Shown here: positions 29,199-39,037 of the stretch, piece by piece | Layout of the letters: each line of letters starts with the position of its first letter | Position numbering within the stretch: position 1 is the stretch's first letter | Assembly: GCA_017417385.1 (NCBI GenBank) | Contig: JAFPZF010000075.1 | Span: 1-64,000, forward strand | Origin: Bacteroidales bacterium | GTDB taxonomy: Bacteria; Bacteroidota; Bacteroidia; Bacteroidales; Marinilabiliaceae | Direction of reading: 5' to 3' | DNA: 64,000 nt | Translations under genes and position numbers: made by a program | Notes under the pieces: generated by a model | The model's input: the letters and a program-made list of their open reading frames with translations, nothing else | Database searches by the model: none | What the model was told of the DNA's origin: nothing

Positions 29199-30542
29199 AT
29201 GAAGCTCAGGTTTATTGAGACTCTTCAGAACATCTGGAAGATCGATGAACTCAAAAACAGGATCCTAACGACGTTAGGATTCCTGTTGGTTTATCGTCTC
29301 GGATGTTTTGTCGTTCTACCGGGAGTAGATCCGTCGGAGCTCGGCGAGCTTGCGAAGCAGACGGACAGTGGTGTCCTTAGTCTCTTGGATATGTTCTCGG
29401 GAGGTGCGTTCTCGAATGCGTCGATATTGGGGTTGGGCATCATGCCGTACATTTCTGCATCCATCGTGGTTCAGTTGTTGGGCATGGTGATACCGTATTT
29501 CCAGCGATTGCAGAGAGAGAATGAGAGTGGTCGAAACAAGTTGACACAGATAACGCGTTATTTGACGGTTGCGATATTGATAATTCAGGCTCCGGCCTAT
29601 ATCTACAACCTTCAGTATCGTGCGCCACAGTCAATCTTGTGCGACTTTTCGTTCTTTATGGTAGCCAGCACGATCATCTTGACGGCTGGTACTATGTTCG
29701 TGATGTGGCTTGGCGAGCGTATTACGGATAAGGGCATAGGCAATGGTATATCATTGATAATCATGATCGGTATCATAGCACGCCTTCCGCACTCACTCGT
29801 AGCCGAGATAACGTCGAAGTTCTCTGCGAGCAACACGGGTGGTCCGGTAGCGTTGCTTCTTGAGCTCTTGTTGTTGTTCTTCGTGTTCATTGGCTCGATT
29901 GCGTTGGTACAGGCAACGCGCCGCATACCAGTCAACTATGCCAAGAAGATCGAGGGCAACAAGCAGTATGGTGGTGTACGTCAGTACATACCGTTGAAGC
30001 TCAATGCAGCTAACGTGATGCCAATCATCTTTGCACAGGCTCTGATGTTCTTGCCGGTGACATTCATCGGTTTCTTGAGCAATGGCGAGCCAAACGGCTT
30101 TGTAAACACGTTCTCAGATTCCACGGGATTCTGGTACAACTTCGTGTTTGCGTTGCTAATCATACTCTTCACCTATTTCTATACAGCTTTGATCATCAAT
30201 CCGGAGCGTATGGCAGAGGATATGAAGAGGATGAATGGTTTCATACCAGGTGTCAAGCCGGGTAAGCCGACAGCAGAGTTCATAGACACAGTCATGTCTC
30301 GCATCACACTGCCAGGCTCAATCATGTTGGCGATAATAGCAATTTTGCCAGCATTTGCGACCATAGCAGGAGTCGACTATTCATTTGCTCAGTTCTATGG
30401 AGGCACGTCACTCTTGATTCTAGTAGGTGTCGTACTTGACACGTTGCAGCAGATCGAGAGTTATCTTCTGATGAGGAAGTATGACGGACTCATGAAGAGC
30501 GGGCGTATAATGGGTCGTTCGTTTGGAGCTACAGTTAGGTAG
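29199..30542 (+). CDS. secY: Protein translocase channel subunit SecY
   Basis: 447 residues with ten predicted membrane helices (first FLLVYRLGCFVVLPGV; plug region after it; signature SIVVQLLGMVIPYFQRL; cytoplasmic loop FIPGVKPGKPTAEFIDTVMSRITLPGSIML). Core of the SecYEG channel in the inner membrane for export and membrane insertion. Last gene of the spc block; adk and map, which often follow, are missing and infA comes next after an inverted repeat and promoter. Confidence 0.98.
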   Translation: MKLRFIETLQNIWKIDELKNRILTTLGFLLVYRLGCFVVLPGVDPSELGELAKQTDSGVLSLLDMFSGGAFSNASILGLGIMPYISASIVVQLLGMVIPYFQRLQRENESGRNKLTQITRYLTVAILIIQAPAYIYNLQYRAPQSILCDFSFFMVASTIILTAGTMFVMWLGERITDKGIGNGISLIIMIGIIARLPHSLVAEITSKFSASNTGGPVALLLELLLLFFVFIGSIALVQATRRIPVNYAKKIEGNKQYGGVRQYIPLKLNAANVMPIIFAQALMFLPVTFIGFLSNGEPNGFVNTFSDSTGFWYNFVFALLIILFTYFYTALIINPERMAEDMKRMNGFIPGVKPGKPTAEFIDTVMSRITLPGSIMLAIIAILPAFATIAGVDYSFAQFYGGTSLLILVGVVLDTLQQIESYLLMRKYDGLMKSGRIMGRSFGATVR

Positions 30543-30553
30543 AAATGATAAAG

Positions 30554-30604
30554 AGTAATAATCTCCACTGAGTAAGAAATTTGCGAATGTTGGAGATTAT
30601 TACT
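30554..30604. repeat. 14-bp perfect inverted repeat before infA promoter
   Basis: AGTAATAATCTCCA (30554-30567) and TGGAGATTATTACT (30591-30604) are exact complements with a 23-nt loop. The right arm touches the -33 TTG of the infA promoter. No T-run follows, so an operator or mRNA-end hairpin of secY are both possible. Confidence 0.7.
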
Positions 30605-30634
30605 TGTAAATCAGATTTCAAAGTATTAACTTTG
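30604..30634 (+). promoter_or_regulatory. Promoter of infA/alpha block
   Basis: TTG at 30604-30606, 20-bp spacer, TAACTTTG at 30627-30634; start codon of infA at 30654, giving a very short leader. Confidence 0.8.
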
Positions 30635-30653
30635 CAGCGAAAATTGTAGCTAT

Positions 30654-30872
30654 ATGCCAAAACAGTCATCGATAGAGCAAGACGGGATAATAAAGGAGGC
30701 GTTGTCGAATGCCATGTTCAGGGTTGAACTGGAGAATGGACATGTGCTGACTGCTCATATCTCGGGCAAGATGCGAATGAACTATATTAAGATACTTCCT
30801 GGAGACAGGGTCAAGGTCGAGATATCGCCGTATGATCTTACGAAGGGCAGGATATCTTATCGGTATAAATAA
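30654..30872 (+). CDS. infA: Translation initiation factor IF-1
   Basis: 72 residues, OB-fold ([61 protein letters not shown]). Binds the A site of the small subunit during initiation. Confidence 0.98.
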   Translation: MPKQSSIEQDGIIKEALSNAMFRVELENGHVLTAHISGKMRMNYIKILPGDRVKVEISPYDLTKGRISYRYK

Positions 30873-30900
30873 TAACTGTGAAAGTTAGAGCTTAATAACT

Positions 30901-31017
30901 ATGAAGGTTAGAGCATCCATCAAGAAGAGGAGTGCTGACTGCAAGATAGTCAGCAGGAAGGGTCGTCTTTATGTGATTTGTAAGAAGAACCCAAAACTTA
31001 AACAACGTCAAGGTTAA
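30901..31017 (+). CDS. rpmJ: 50S ribosomal protein L36
   Basis: 38 residues ([19 protein letters not shown], ending KLKQRQG). Only two of the usual zinc ligands remain (Cys14 and Cys27; the first Cys and the His are replaced), the zinc-free form seen in Bacteroidota. Confidence 0.95.
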   Translation: MKVRASIKKRSADCKIVSRKGRLYVICKKNPKLKQRQG

Positions 31018-31026
31018 GATTTAATT

Positions 31027-31404
31027 ATGGCAAGAATTGCAGGCGTTGATGTACCATCTAACAAGATTGGAGACATCGCATTAACCTACATTTACGGTAT
31101 TGGTCGGAGCACAGCAGTGAAGATTCTTGAGAAGGCCGGAATTGACCGTAATGTTAAGGTGTCGTACTGGACTGATGCGCAGATTCAGGCGGTTCGTGAG
31201 ATTATCGGAGCCAACTACAAGGTAGAGGGTGAGCTTCGTTCTGAGGTTCAGTTGAACATCAAGCGACTGATGGACATTGGTTGCTACCGTGGCATACGCC
31301 ACCGTCTCGGGCTTCCTGTACGTGGACAGTCTACGAAGAACAACGCTCGTACACGTAAGGGTAAGAAGAAGACAGTTGCTAACAAGAAGAAGGCTACTAA
31401 ATAA
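31027..31404 (+). CDS. rpsM: 30S ribosomal protein S13
   Basis: 125 residues ([53 protein letters not shown]). Head protein contacting P-site tRNA and the large subunit. Confidence 0.98.
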   Translation: MARIAGVDVPSNKIGDIALTYIYGIGRSTAVKILEKAGIDRNVKVSYWTDAQIQAVREIIGANYKVEGELRSEVQLNIKRLMDIGCYRGIRHRLGLPVRGQSTKNNARTRKGKKKTVANKKKATK

Positions 31405-31411
31405 TTGAATT

Positions 31412-31801
31412 ATGGCTAAGAAAGTAGGCGCACAGAAGAAGAGAGTAGTCAAGGTTGAAGCAGTAGGCGAGGCGCACATCCATTCGTCGTTCAACAACAT
31501 CATTGTCACGCTGACCAACAATGAGGGTCAGACCATATCTTGGTCGAGCGCGGGCAAGATGAACTTTAAGGGCTCAAAGAAGAACACGCCATACGCTGCT
31601 CAGACAGCAGCTGCAGATTGTTCTAAGGTAGCATACGACCTCGGCCTGAGAAAGGTAAAGGTCTACGTCAAGGGTCCGGGTAACGGCCGTGAGGCTGCGA
31701 TCCGTGCGATTCACGCAGCAGGTGTAGAGGTGACGGAGATAGTAGACGTCACACCGCTTCCGCACAACGGATGCCGTCCACCGAAGCGTCGTAAGGTATA
31801 G
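31412..31801 (+). CDS. rpsK: 30S ribosomal protein S11
   Basis: 129 residues ([61 protein letters not shown]). Platform protein near the Shine-Dalgarno/anti-Shine-Dalgarno region. Confidence 0.98.
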   Translation: MAKKVGAQKKRVVKVEAVGEAHIHSSFNNIIVTLTNNEGQTISWSSAGKMNFKGSKKNTPYAAQTAAADCSKVAYDLGLRKVKVYVKGPGNGREAAIRAIHAAGVEVTEIVDVTPLPHNGCRPPKRRKV

Positions 31802-31817
31802 AATTAGTTATCTAACA

Positions 31818-31918
31818 ATTTTTTGATTTGAATTTTGAATAATGAATGGTTATATGATTTGTATAATCTAGCGGCTGCCATATTCATCATTTGAAATCAA
31901 ATTTTTAAGTCAAAAAAT
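31818..31918. repeat. Long AT-rich imperfect inverted repeat between rpsK and rpsD
   Basis: ATTTTTTGA (31818-31826) pairs with TCAAAAAAT (31910-31918); TTTGA (31827-31831) with TCAAA (31897-31901); further in, ATGAAT pairs with ATTCAT. The apical part holds a second small repeat, GGTTATA-TGATTTG-TATAATC. The gap (122 bp) is unusually long for this operon. Confidence 0.65.
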
Positions 31919-31923
31919 CAGAA

Positions 31924-32529
31924 ATGGGTAGATTTATCGGTCCAAAAACCAAGATTGCACGTAAGTTTGGTGAGGCGATCTTTGGTCCGGACAAGCGATT
32001 TGAGCATCGCAACTTTCCTCCAGGACAGCATGGCCAGAACCGCCGTGGTAAGGTGAGCGAGTATGGCTTGCAGCTTAAGGAGAAGCAGAAGGCGAAGTAT
32101 ACGTACGGACTTCTCGAGAAGCAGTTCCGTATCGCGTACGCTGACGCTAAGCGTAGCAAGGGTGTCACTGGTGAGGTTCTTCTTGGAATCCTCGAGAGCC
32201 GTCTTGACAATGTAGTTTATCGTCTTGGCATTGCGCCGACGAGGGCTGCAGCGCGTCAGCTTGTTGGTCACAAGCACATCGTAGTCGACGGGCAGGTTGT
32301 CAACATTCCGTCATACCGTCTTAAGGCAGGTCAGGTTGTAGGTGTACGCGAGAAGAGCAAGTCTCTTGAGGTTATCACAGATTCCCTCTCTTCTCACTCA
32401 GCATCTAAGTATTCTTGGCTTCAGTGGGATGCTAACACGATGAGTGGCAAGTATCTCAACATGCCAGAAAGGGCGGACATCCCAGAGAACATCAAGGAGC
32501 AGTTAATAGTCGATTTGTACTCTAAATAA
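31924..32529 (+). CDS. rpsD: 30S ribosomal protein S4
   Basis: 201 residues. N-terminal assembly domain lacks the zinc cysteines; the S4 RNA-binding domain is [39 protein letters not shown]. In E. coli it represses the alpha operon; the hairpin just upstream is a candidate target. Confidence 0.98.
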   Translation: MGRFIGPKTKIARKFGEAIFGPDKRFEHRNFPPGQHGQNRRGKVSEYGLQLKEKQKAKYTYGLLEKQFRIAYADAKRSKGVTGEVLLGILESRLDNVVYRLGIAPTRAAARQLVGHKHIVVDGQVVNIPSYRLKAGQVVGVREKSKSLEVITDSLSSHSASKYSWLQWDANTMSGKYLNMPERADIPENIKEQLIVDLYSK

Positions 32530-32539
32530 AATAATTCTT

Positions 32540-33532
32540 ATGGCAATTTTAGCTTTCCAAAAACCAGAGAAGGTCATAATGCTGGACAGCGACGACAAGT
32601 TCGGTCGCTTTGAGTTCCGTCCTCTCGAACCGGGTTATGGCATTACCATTGGAAATGCCTTAAGAAGAATTTTAATTAACTCACTTGAAGGTTACGCCAT
32701 TACATCTATCAAGATTGACGGTGTTCAGCATGAGTTTGCGACAATTCCTGGCGTCATCGATGACGTTACTCAGATAATCCTTAACCTTAAGCAGGTACGC
32801 TTCAAGGTTGTAGGGGATCCGATTGAGCAGGAGACTGTTACCGTACACGTGACGGGTCAGGAGCAGGTAACTGCAGGGGACTTCAACGGTGTCATGCACT
32901 CGTTCCAGGTTCTCAATCCTGAGCTTGTCATTTGTAAGCTGAACAAGGACGCTAATTTCAATCTTGTCTTCACAGTTAGCAAGGGCAGAGGTTATGTCAG
33001 GGCAGATGAGCAGGAGCTCGATAGCAATGCTGATATCAACGTTATCGCAATTGACTCAATCTTTACGCCTATTGTCAATGTGAAGTGTTCTGTAGACAAT
33101 TATCGTGTCGTCAATCGTACCGACTACGAGAAGTTGACTATTGAGATTACTACAGACGGCTCCATCCTTCCTAAGGACGCACTTAAGGAGGCAGCGAAGA
33201 TTCTCATTTATCATTTCATGCTCTTCTCGGACGAGAAGATTACCGTCGATGAGACCGAGAAGTCTCTTGACGATGAGTTTGATGAGGAGATTCTCAAGAT
33301 GAGGCAGCTACTCAAGACCAAGTTGCAGGACATGGATCTTTCCGTCCGTGCACTCAACTGTCTGAAGGCAGCCGACGTGGAGACGCTTGGTGATCTGGTC
33401 ACTTTCCAGCGTAACGATTTGTTGAAGTTCCGTAACTTCGGTAAGAAGTCATTGACGGAGCTCGATGCGATGCTTGAGAACTATGGCTTGAGCTTCGGGA
33501 CTGATGTCACTAAGTACAAACTTAACCAGTAA
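32540..33532 (+). CDS. rpoA: RNA polymerase alpha subunit
   Basis: 330 residues. N-terminal dimerisation domain ([29 protein letters not shown]), insert domain, and C-terminal domain with helix-hairpin-helix motifs ([38 protein letters not shown]) that contacts activators and UP elements. Complete. Confidence 0.98.
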   Translation: MAILAFQKPEKVIMLDSDDKFGRFEFRPLEPGYGITIGNALRRILINSLEGYAITSIKIDGVQHEFATIPGVIDDVTQIILNLKQVRFKVVGDPIEQETVTVHVTGQEQVTAGDFNGVMHSFQVLNPELVICKLNKDANFNLVFTVSKGRGYVRADEQELDSNADINVIAIDSIFTPIVNVKCSVDNYRVVNRTDYEKLTIEITTDGSILPKDALKEAAKILIYHFMLFSDEKITVDETEKSLDDEFDEEILKMRQLLKTKLQDMDLSVRALNCLKAADVETLGDLVTFQRNDLLKFRNFGKKSLTELDAMLENYGLSFGTDVTKYKLNQ

Positions 33533-33540
33533 AATTTGCG

Positions 33541-34023
33541 ATGAGACATAATAAGAAATTCAATCATCTTGGCAGGACAAGCTCGCATCGCAAAGCGTTG
33601 TTGGCCAACATGGCTTGCTCCTTGATACTTCACAAGCGTATCAAGACCACAATAGCTAAGGCTAAGGCTTTGCGAATGTATGTCGAGCCCCTTATCTCTA
33701 AGACTAAGGGCTTGAGTACTGTCGACGACAAGAGAAGCGCTCAGCGTCTCGTGTTCAGCCACTTGCAGAACAATTCTGCTGTCAAGGAACTCTTCACTGA
33801 AGTTGGTGAGAAGGTAGCTAATCGTCCAGGTGGATACACCCGTATCCTCAAGCTTGGCGCTCGAGTTGGTGATAGTGCTGATATGTGCTACATTGAGCTC
33901 GTAGATTACAATGCTAACATGCTTACCGAGACGAAGCAGGCAGGTTCTGAGAAGAAGCGTACACGTCGTAGCCGTTCTAAGAAGGCTAGTGACGCAACGG
34001 CTACTGAGACAGCAGAGGCTTAA
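33541..34023 (+). CDS. rplQ: 50S ribosomal protein L17
   Basis: 160 residues ([36 protein letters not shown]), with a Lys/Arg/Ala-rich C-terminal tail usual for this phylum. Last gene of the super-operon. Confidence 0.98.
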   Translation: MRHNKKFNHLGRTSSHRKALLANMACSLILHKRIKTTIAKAKALRMYVEPLISKTKGLSTVDDKRSAQRLVFSHLQNNSAVKELFTEVGEKVANRPGGYTRILKLGARVGDSADMCYIELVDYNANMLTETKQAGSEKKRTRRSRSKKASDATATETAEA

Positions 34024-34045
34024 GTCATTTTGCAATCATTGTTAA

Positions 34046-34077
34046 GGGTGGCGACAGTTCGCTGCCCTTTTTTTTTT
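34046..34077 (+). terminator. Terminator of the ribosomal super-operon
   Basis: GGGTGGCGA (34046-34054) pairs with TCGCTGCCC (34059-34067), nine pairs with two wobbles, four-base loop, then ten Ts. A textbook terminator. Confidence 0.92.
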
Positions 34078-34131
34078 GCTGATTTTTCACTTACTTTGCA
34101 CTCTGAATTTTATTCGTTTCATTACAGCGAT

Positions 34132-34992
34132 ATGAACTATATCAAGTCTCTGTATCTCGTTGTGCTCCTTTCATTGGTCTCATGCATGGACGCTAACGAC
34201 CCGGACGCTCCTGTCGTCTCGGTCGGTGACGATTGTGTCCTCACTAGGGCAGATCTCCTCAGGGCGATCCCTGTTGCTGCTAACCGTGAGGATAGTGCCG
34301 TTTATGCAGATGAGTATGTCCGTAATTGGGTTAGACGCAAGGTCATTCTTCGTAAGGCAGAGCAGAACTTGGGACAGGAACTCGATGAGATTGAGAAGTC
34401 AGTCAATGAGTATCGCACCTCTCTACTTGTTGAGACTTATCAGCAGAAACTCGTTGAGCAGAAGTTTAACCCTAAGGTTTCTCGTGGTGAGATTGAGAGT
34501 TATTACTCTGAGATGAAGCCGAATTTTATGCTTAAGGAGCATATCATCAAGGGTATCTATGCTATCATCCCTCAGGATGCATCAGACATTTCTCAGTTTG
34601 TTAAGCTTCTCGCTTCGTTTACCGACGAGAGCTCTATCAATATTGAGCAGTACCTCTATAAGTATTCTTCCAACTACAAACTCTCCGTTGACAATTGGAT
34701 AGGCATCAATTCGATCAGAAATATATTCCCTTCAGGCGCTATCCCTGATGATCTTAAGACCCTGAGATCCACCAAGCTCTTTGACATCTCTTATGAGGGA
34801 CAGCGTTATCTGCTAAAGATCACCGATATTCGCCAGGCATCAACTATTGCTCCTATCGAATACGTCAGTCGTGACATTTATAATATCTTGTTAAGTAAGA
34901 AAAAACTCGAATTTATCTCTTCTCTCGGTGACGGCCTGTTCGATGAGGCTGTTAGCGATGGAATTATCAAATATTATGACAAGAATGATTAG
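34132..34992 (+). CDS. Periplasmic foldase-like lipoprotein
   Basis: 286 residues from ATG at 34132 (NYIKSLYLVVLLSLVSCMD), lipobox LVSC. Upstream in-frame codons run through the rplQ terminator and are rejected. The body matches the chaperone part of SurA/PrsA-type proteins (LTRADLLRAIPVAANREDSAVYADEYVRNWVRRKVILRKAEQ), without a recognisable parvulin active domain. It overlaps the next gene surA by 17 nt. Likely assists outer-membrane protein folding together with SurA. Confidence 0.8.
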   Translation: MNYIKSLYLVVLLSLVSCMDANDPDAPVVSVGDDCVLTRADLLRAIPVAANREDSAVYADEYVRNWVRRKVILRKAEQNLGQELDEIEKSVNEYRTSLLVETYQQKLVEQKFNPKVSRGEIESYYSEMKPNFMLKEHIIKGIYAIIPQDASDISQFVKLLASFTDESSINIEQYLYKYSSNYKLSVDNWIGINSIRNIFPSGAIPDDLKTLRSTKLFDISYEGQRYLLKITDIRQASTIAPIEYVSRDIYNILLSKKKLEFISSLGDGLFDEAVSDGIIKYYDKND

Positions 34993-36328
34993 AACAATCG
35001 CATCTGTTGCGTTGGGCCTTTCTTTGGTTAACTCTATCTCGGCACAGAAACTTATCGACGAGGTTGTCGCTACTGTTGGAGACGATGCGATTCTACGATC
35101 TGATATCGAATATCAGTACGAACAGTCTAAAATCGAGGGAATCAACTACAATGGCGACATCAAGTGTCATATTTTTGAGCAACTTCTTGTTCAAAAGCTT
35201 CTCTTGAATCAAGCTAAGATCGATAGTGTCGATGTCAAGAACAACGAGGTCGCCTCTCAGGTCGATGCCCGTATGAACTATTTTATACAGCAGGTTGGCG
35301 GTCAAGATAAGCTAGAGGAGTATTTCGGTAAGCCTCTTTCTCAGATTAAGCGTGACCAGATGGAGACAGTTCGCACCCAGATGATCACTCAGCGTATGCA
35401 GGGTCAGATTACCGGTGATGTCAAAGTCACTCCTGCTGATATCCGTCAGCAGTATAGCAAGATGAGCGAGGATAGCCTTCCGCTTGTCCCAGCTCTCTAC
35501 GAGCTCCAGCAGATTGTCGTCTATCCTGAGATTGAGCAGAAGGAGATTGACCGTATAAAGACTCGTCTGCGCGACTTCCAGAAGCAGGTTGCTGATGGAC
35601 GCGACTTCGCAACTCTCGCAGTCCTCTATTCCGAGGACCCAGGTTCAGCTACTCGTGGTGGCGACCTCGGATGGTATTCAAAGTCCGGTTTTGTCCCTGA
35701 GTTCTCTGCCGTGGCTTTCAACCTCCAGGAGAAGGGTAAGGTTAGCAAGATTGTTGAGACGGAGTTTGGCTACCATATCATCCAGCTTATCGAGCGTCGT
35801 GGCGACCGTATCAACTGCCGTCATATCCTCCTCAAGCCTAAGGTGTCTGCTGAAAGCCGTAAGAAGGCGACTCAGTTCCTCGACACCTTGTCCACCTTGA
35901 TTAACAACGGTAAGATGTCTTTCGACGATGCTGCCAAGCGCTTCTCTATGGACAAGGATACGCGTTTCAACGGTGGTATCATGATCAATCCTTATGATGG
36001 GACACAGCGTTTCCAGCTGAGTCAGATTCCAGCCGACATCGCTAAGTCTATCCAGAACCTCAAGGAGGGCGAATTCTCTAAGCCATTCGCTATGATGGAC
36101 GACCGTCGTGGTAAGGAGACTTTCCGCCTTGTCCGTCTGCGCAAGCGCCACGAGCCTCATCGTGCCAATCTCAACGACGACTACGATATGCTCAAGTCTG
36201 TCATCGAGGAACAGAAGCGTAAGCAGATCTTCGACGATTGGGTGACCAAGAAGCAGCGTGAACTCTACGTCAACATCACACCAGCTTGGCAAGGTTGCGA
36301 TTTCCAGTACAAAGGTTGGGGTAAATGA
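34976..36328 (+). CDS. surA: Periplasmic peptidyl-prolyl isomerase SurA
   Basis: 450 residues from ATG at 34976 (TRMIRTIASVALGLSLVNSISAQ signal; ATG at 34985 is an alternative). N-terminal chaperone domain (KLIDEVVATVGDDAILRSDIE) and two parvulin domains, about residues 165-270 (SATRGGDLGWYSKSGFVPEF, KIVETEFGYHIIQLIER) and 275-385 (NCRHILLKP, DTRFNGGIM). It escorts unfolded barrels to the BAM complex. The start overlaps the preceding foldase gene and the stop overlaps the OstA-like gene: a tight operon. Confidence 0.93.
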   Translation: MTRMIRTIASVALGLSLVNSISAQKLIDEVVATVGDDAILRSDIEYQYEQSKIEGINYNGDIKCHIFEQLLVQKLLLNQAKIDSVDVKNNEVASQVDARMNYFIQQVGGQDKLEEYFGKPLSQIKRDQMETVRTQMITQRMQGQITGDVKVTPADIRQQYSKMSEDSLPLVPALYELQQIVVYPEIEQKEIDRIKTRLRDFQKQVADGRDFATLAVLYSEDPGSATRGGDLGWYSKSGFVPEFSAVAFNLQEKGKVSKIVETEFGYHIIQLIERRGDRINCRHILLKPKVSAESRKKATQFLDTLSTLINNGKMSFDDAAKRFSMDKDTRFNGGIMINPYDGTQRFQLSQIPADIAKSIQNLKEGEFSKPFAMMDDRRGKETFRLVRLRKRHEPHRANLNDDYDMLKSVIEEQKRKQIFDDWVTKKQRELYVNITPAWQGCDFQYKGWGK

Positions 36329-37914
36329 TGCGTCTCTTCCTGCTCTTTCTCCTTTCCTCTCTACCTCTGTGCTTTGGTCTCTCTACGACTATGGCGCAGC
36401 AAAAGATGCGCGTCAAGATCGAGCGCGCTGACTTTCTCCGTCACGACGACAAGATTGGAAAGAATACTCAGTCGCTCAACGGTAATGTCATGCTCTCGCA
36501 TGTCAGGACTATGCTCTATTGCGACTCTGCCTATATGTTCAACGACTCTAACGTCGTCATCGCCTATGGCAACATCCACGTCATCCAGAACGATTCTATT
36601 CACCTCTATGGCGATCGACTGACCTACCTCGGAGACAAGGGTCTCGCTATGGTCAGGGACAATGTCCGGGCCAACAAGGGGCAGACGTGGCTCTATACGG
36701 AGTTCCTCGACTACGACCGCAACCTCGATAAGGCTTATTTCTACAATGGCGGCCGCGTAGTCAATCTGCAGAACACACTGACATCCAAGCGTGGCATCTA
36801 TTACCCGATGACTAACGATGTCTTCTTCAAGGATAGTGTCGTCGGATATTCCCCTAAATATCAGCTCTGGACTGACACCACTTCTTTCAATACCCGCACT
36901 GAGGTGGTGACGATTCTCGGCCCTACTACGATTCTCAGTAGTGACTCGACTATTATCAATAGCGAGCTTGGTTGGTACGATACCCGTGCGGATGTCGCCA
37001 AGTTGGAAAAGAATAATACTGTCATCGCCTCCCAGAACCGTGCTACGCTCTCAGGCAAAACTCTTCTCTACAATCGGCGCGAGGGTCATGCGACGGCTTG
37101 GGGCGAGATGCTCCTGACTGATTCTGTCGACAAGGCACAGCTTCTCGGAGATTATGGCTTCTACAACACTCTGACAGGCGAGGCTATGGCGACAATCAAT
37201 GCCGAGGTCCGTCATGTCTATAGTGGCGACACGCTCTTTATGCACGCTGACACGATGCGCATTGTCCCCCTCGAGGACTCTACTAAGCTCGTCAAGGCTT
37301 ATCATCAGGTGAAGCTCTTCCGCTTCGATATCCAGGCTCGCTGTGACTCTATGGTGTTCGATACGCGCGATTCAGTCCTGACACTGATGCAGATCCCTAT
37401 CATGTGGTCGCAGGCCAATCAGATGACAGCCCACACTATTAAGCTCTATACTCGCAACCGCGCTGTCTATAAGTCCGAACTTATCGACGCTGCTTTTGTT
37501 GTCTCTATGGAGCCAGACTCTGTTGGCTTCGACCAGGTCAAGGGAAAGACTATCGTCGGTTATATCCGCAACAATGAACTCTATCTCATCGATGTCAGCG
37601 GCAATGGTCAGACAATCTATTATCCCAAGGACGGACCTAACCTTATCGGCGTCAACCGCGCTGAGAGTAGCAATATGTCTATCCATCTTGCCAATCAGAA
37701 GATCTCCTCTATCACTATGCGAGAGACGCCTACTGGCGTCATGAACCCTCCCTTCCTCGCAGGTGAGGAGAACAGCAAGCTTGCCGGTTTCCGCTGGCTC
37801 GACGACTATCGGCCTAAATGTAAGTCGGATATCTTCCTTCGCCTCGACATCCCAGACGACCTTATCGAGCAGAAGGAGGTCTACGAAGGCTACTCTTTCG
37901 ACGTCGATGAGTAG
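36325..37914 (+). CDS. OstA-like organic-solvent-tolerance protein (LPS transport)
   Basis: 529 residues, ATGA overlap with surA. Signal peptide (MRLFLLFLLSSLPLCFGLSTTMAQQ), then OstA/LptA-type repeats (DDKIGKNTQSLNGNVMLSHVRTMLYCDSAYMFND; VVIAYGNIHVIQNDSIHLYGDRLTYLG). Bacteroidota OstA-like proteins contain the periplasmic jellyroll part of LptA/LptD, which binds lipid A, without the large barrel. Probably a periplasmic LPS carrier; operon with foldases fits envelope biogenesis. Confidence 0.85.
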   Translation: MMRLFLLFLLSSLPLCFGLSTTMAQQKMRVKIERADFLRHDDKIGKNTQSLNGNVMLSHVRTMLYCDSAYMFNDSNVVIAYGNIHVIQNDSIHLYGDRLTYLGDKGLAMVRDNVRANKGQTWLYTEFLDYDRNLDKAYFYNGGRVVNLQNTLTSKRGIYYPMTNDVFFKDSVVGYSPKYQLWTDTTSFNTRTEVVTILGPTTILSSDSTIINSELGWYDTRADVAKLEKNNTVIASQNRATLSGKTLLYNRREGHATAWGEMLLTDSVDKAQLLGDYGFYNTLTGEAMATINAEVRHVYSGDTLFMHADTMRIVPLEDSTKLVKAYHQVKLFRFDIQARCDSMVFDTRDSVLTLMQIPIMWSQANQMTAHTIKLYTRNRAVYKSELIDAAFVVSMEPDSVGFDQVKGKTIVGYIRNNELYLIDVSGNGQTIYYPKDGPNLIGVNRAESSNMSIHLANQKISSITMRETPTGVMNPPFLAGEENSKLAGFRWLDDYRPKCKSDIFLRLDIPDDLIEQKEVYEGYSFDVDE

Positions 37915-37953
37915 AATTGGCATCAAACTTCGTTATTTCCCTCATGACGCATG

Positions 37954-37974
37954 ACACCTTTGGGGGTGTTTTTC
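37954..37974 (+). terminator. Terminator after the surA operon
   Basis: ACACC (37954-37958) pairs with GGTGT (37965-37969), loop TTTGGG, followed by Ts. Confidence 0.65.
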
Positions 37975-38088
37975 GTCCCTCTCCTTCAATATCAAACAGC
38001 AGCTCTGTTCTCCCCAATGACTGCTATGATTGTTCATGTTTTTGCTGAGCGTTAGTGTGCTCTCACTCTACGCTCTTGTTGTACCTCT

Positions 38089-38460
38089 TTATCGTAGCTT
38101 TATACCAATCTTCGCCTTCACCCACGATACTCCCCGTTCTGCTAATAGGCATAGTGCAATCGAGGATATAGTGTATATGATCCAGAAGTAGTTGTCTTTG
38201 TATGTGTGGATGACTGGGTGACTCCCTATTACTCCCCAGTCCAAGTCATATATGTATGCCTTCAGCAGTGATGCGGGTCTGTACATCAGAAAATGGAATG
38301 TCAAGATATAGAACGTCCGAGTCCCGATGTGGCGCAATACGTCTCTTAACCGTTCTGTGCTTCTCTCTATTGTCTGACTTACTTTCATTGTCATTATGAA
38401 ACCCAAGATGCCACATGGAGCGAGGACGGCCTTATGGCAAAGGTCAGACTTTGTTGACAT
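38089..38460 (-). pseudogene. C-terminal remnant of an acyltransferase-3 family protein
   Basis: 123 residues only. The piece contains GTRTFYILTFHFLMYRPASLL and two further membrane helices (FWIIYTISSIALCLLAERGV), matching the last helices of acyltransferase-3 (fucose 4-O-acetylase-like) enzymes, which are normally about 340 residues with ten helices. The first two thirds and the active-site histidine are absent. Nothing recognisable of the rest lies upstream. Likely a deletion remnant. Confidence 0.7.
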
Positions 38461-39003
38461 TCTCTACGACTCTGCACCGCGTATGCAGTAAAACTAGTTG
38501 CAGATCGAGTTTTAGGAATCTCTCTCCCCCCATCACTTGCTCTGCATTATAAATTCTTATAAGTATTGAACTTGAATCGATCAACAGCGTCCTTACCATC
38601 TAAAGATTGCGCTTTCCTCTTTTCAAAGATACCGGAGAAGTATAATCCGTTCGCAGCTCCACTCCACCCCTAATCACAATGCACATTCCTGTTTGCTGTC
38701 TCCGTAACTTCTACGACGACTCCGTCCGCATTTCTCTCCTTTTCAATCCTTTGCTTTCGCTCTTTATTTCCATCTATATTCTATGCGTGACTATCCCATA
38801 GCGCAATGTTATGTATGGTATAAACAATGACAGGACATTGCCTGTCGATCATTTCCTTAATTCGACCATAAACGTAATAATAGCTGTCAACATTACCCAA
38901 ACCATTTCTTCTCAAAAAGGATTCCGCCTCCTGACCTTCTCTCCACCCGCCCGTGGTTAGACTTCTATTGACCTGTCCTGTGTCTGGTTTGCCTTTTTTT
39001 CAC
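38461..39003. other. Gene-free interval
   Basis: About 540 bp without a convincing frame on either strand. It holds a small hairpin (ACAGG...CCTGT near 38830-38850), and a pair of repeat-like words TGGTTAGACTT (38954-38964) and CTATTGACCT (38965-38974), related to the 11-bp repeats elsewhere, just before the next promoter. Confidence 0.4.
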
Positions 39004-39011
39004 TACCTTTG
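39004..39011 (+). promoter_or_regulatory. -7 element of the propeller lipoprotein gene
   Basis: TACCTTTG, 27 nt before the ATG. No good -33 at 20 bp; two GACYT-type words lie at 38954-38974, suggesting an activator-dependent promoter. Confidence 0.5.
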
Positions 39012-39037
39012 ATATACGAATTAATCACACATAACAC

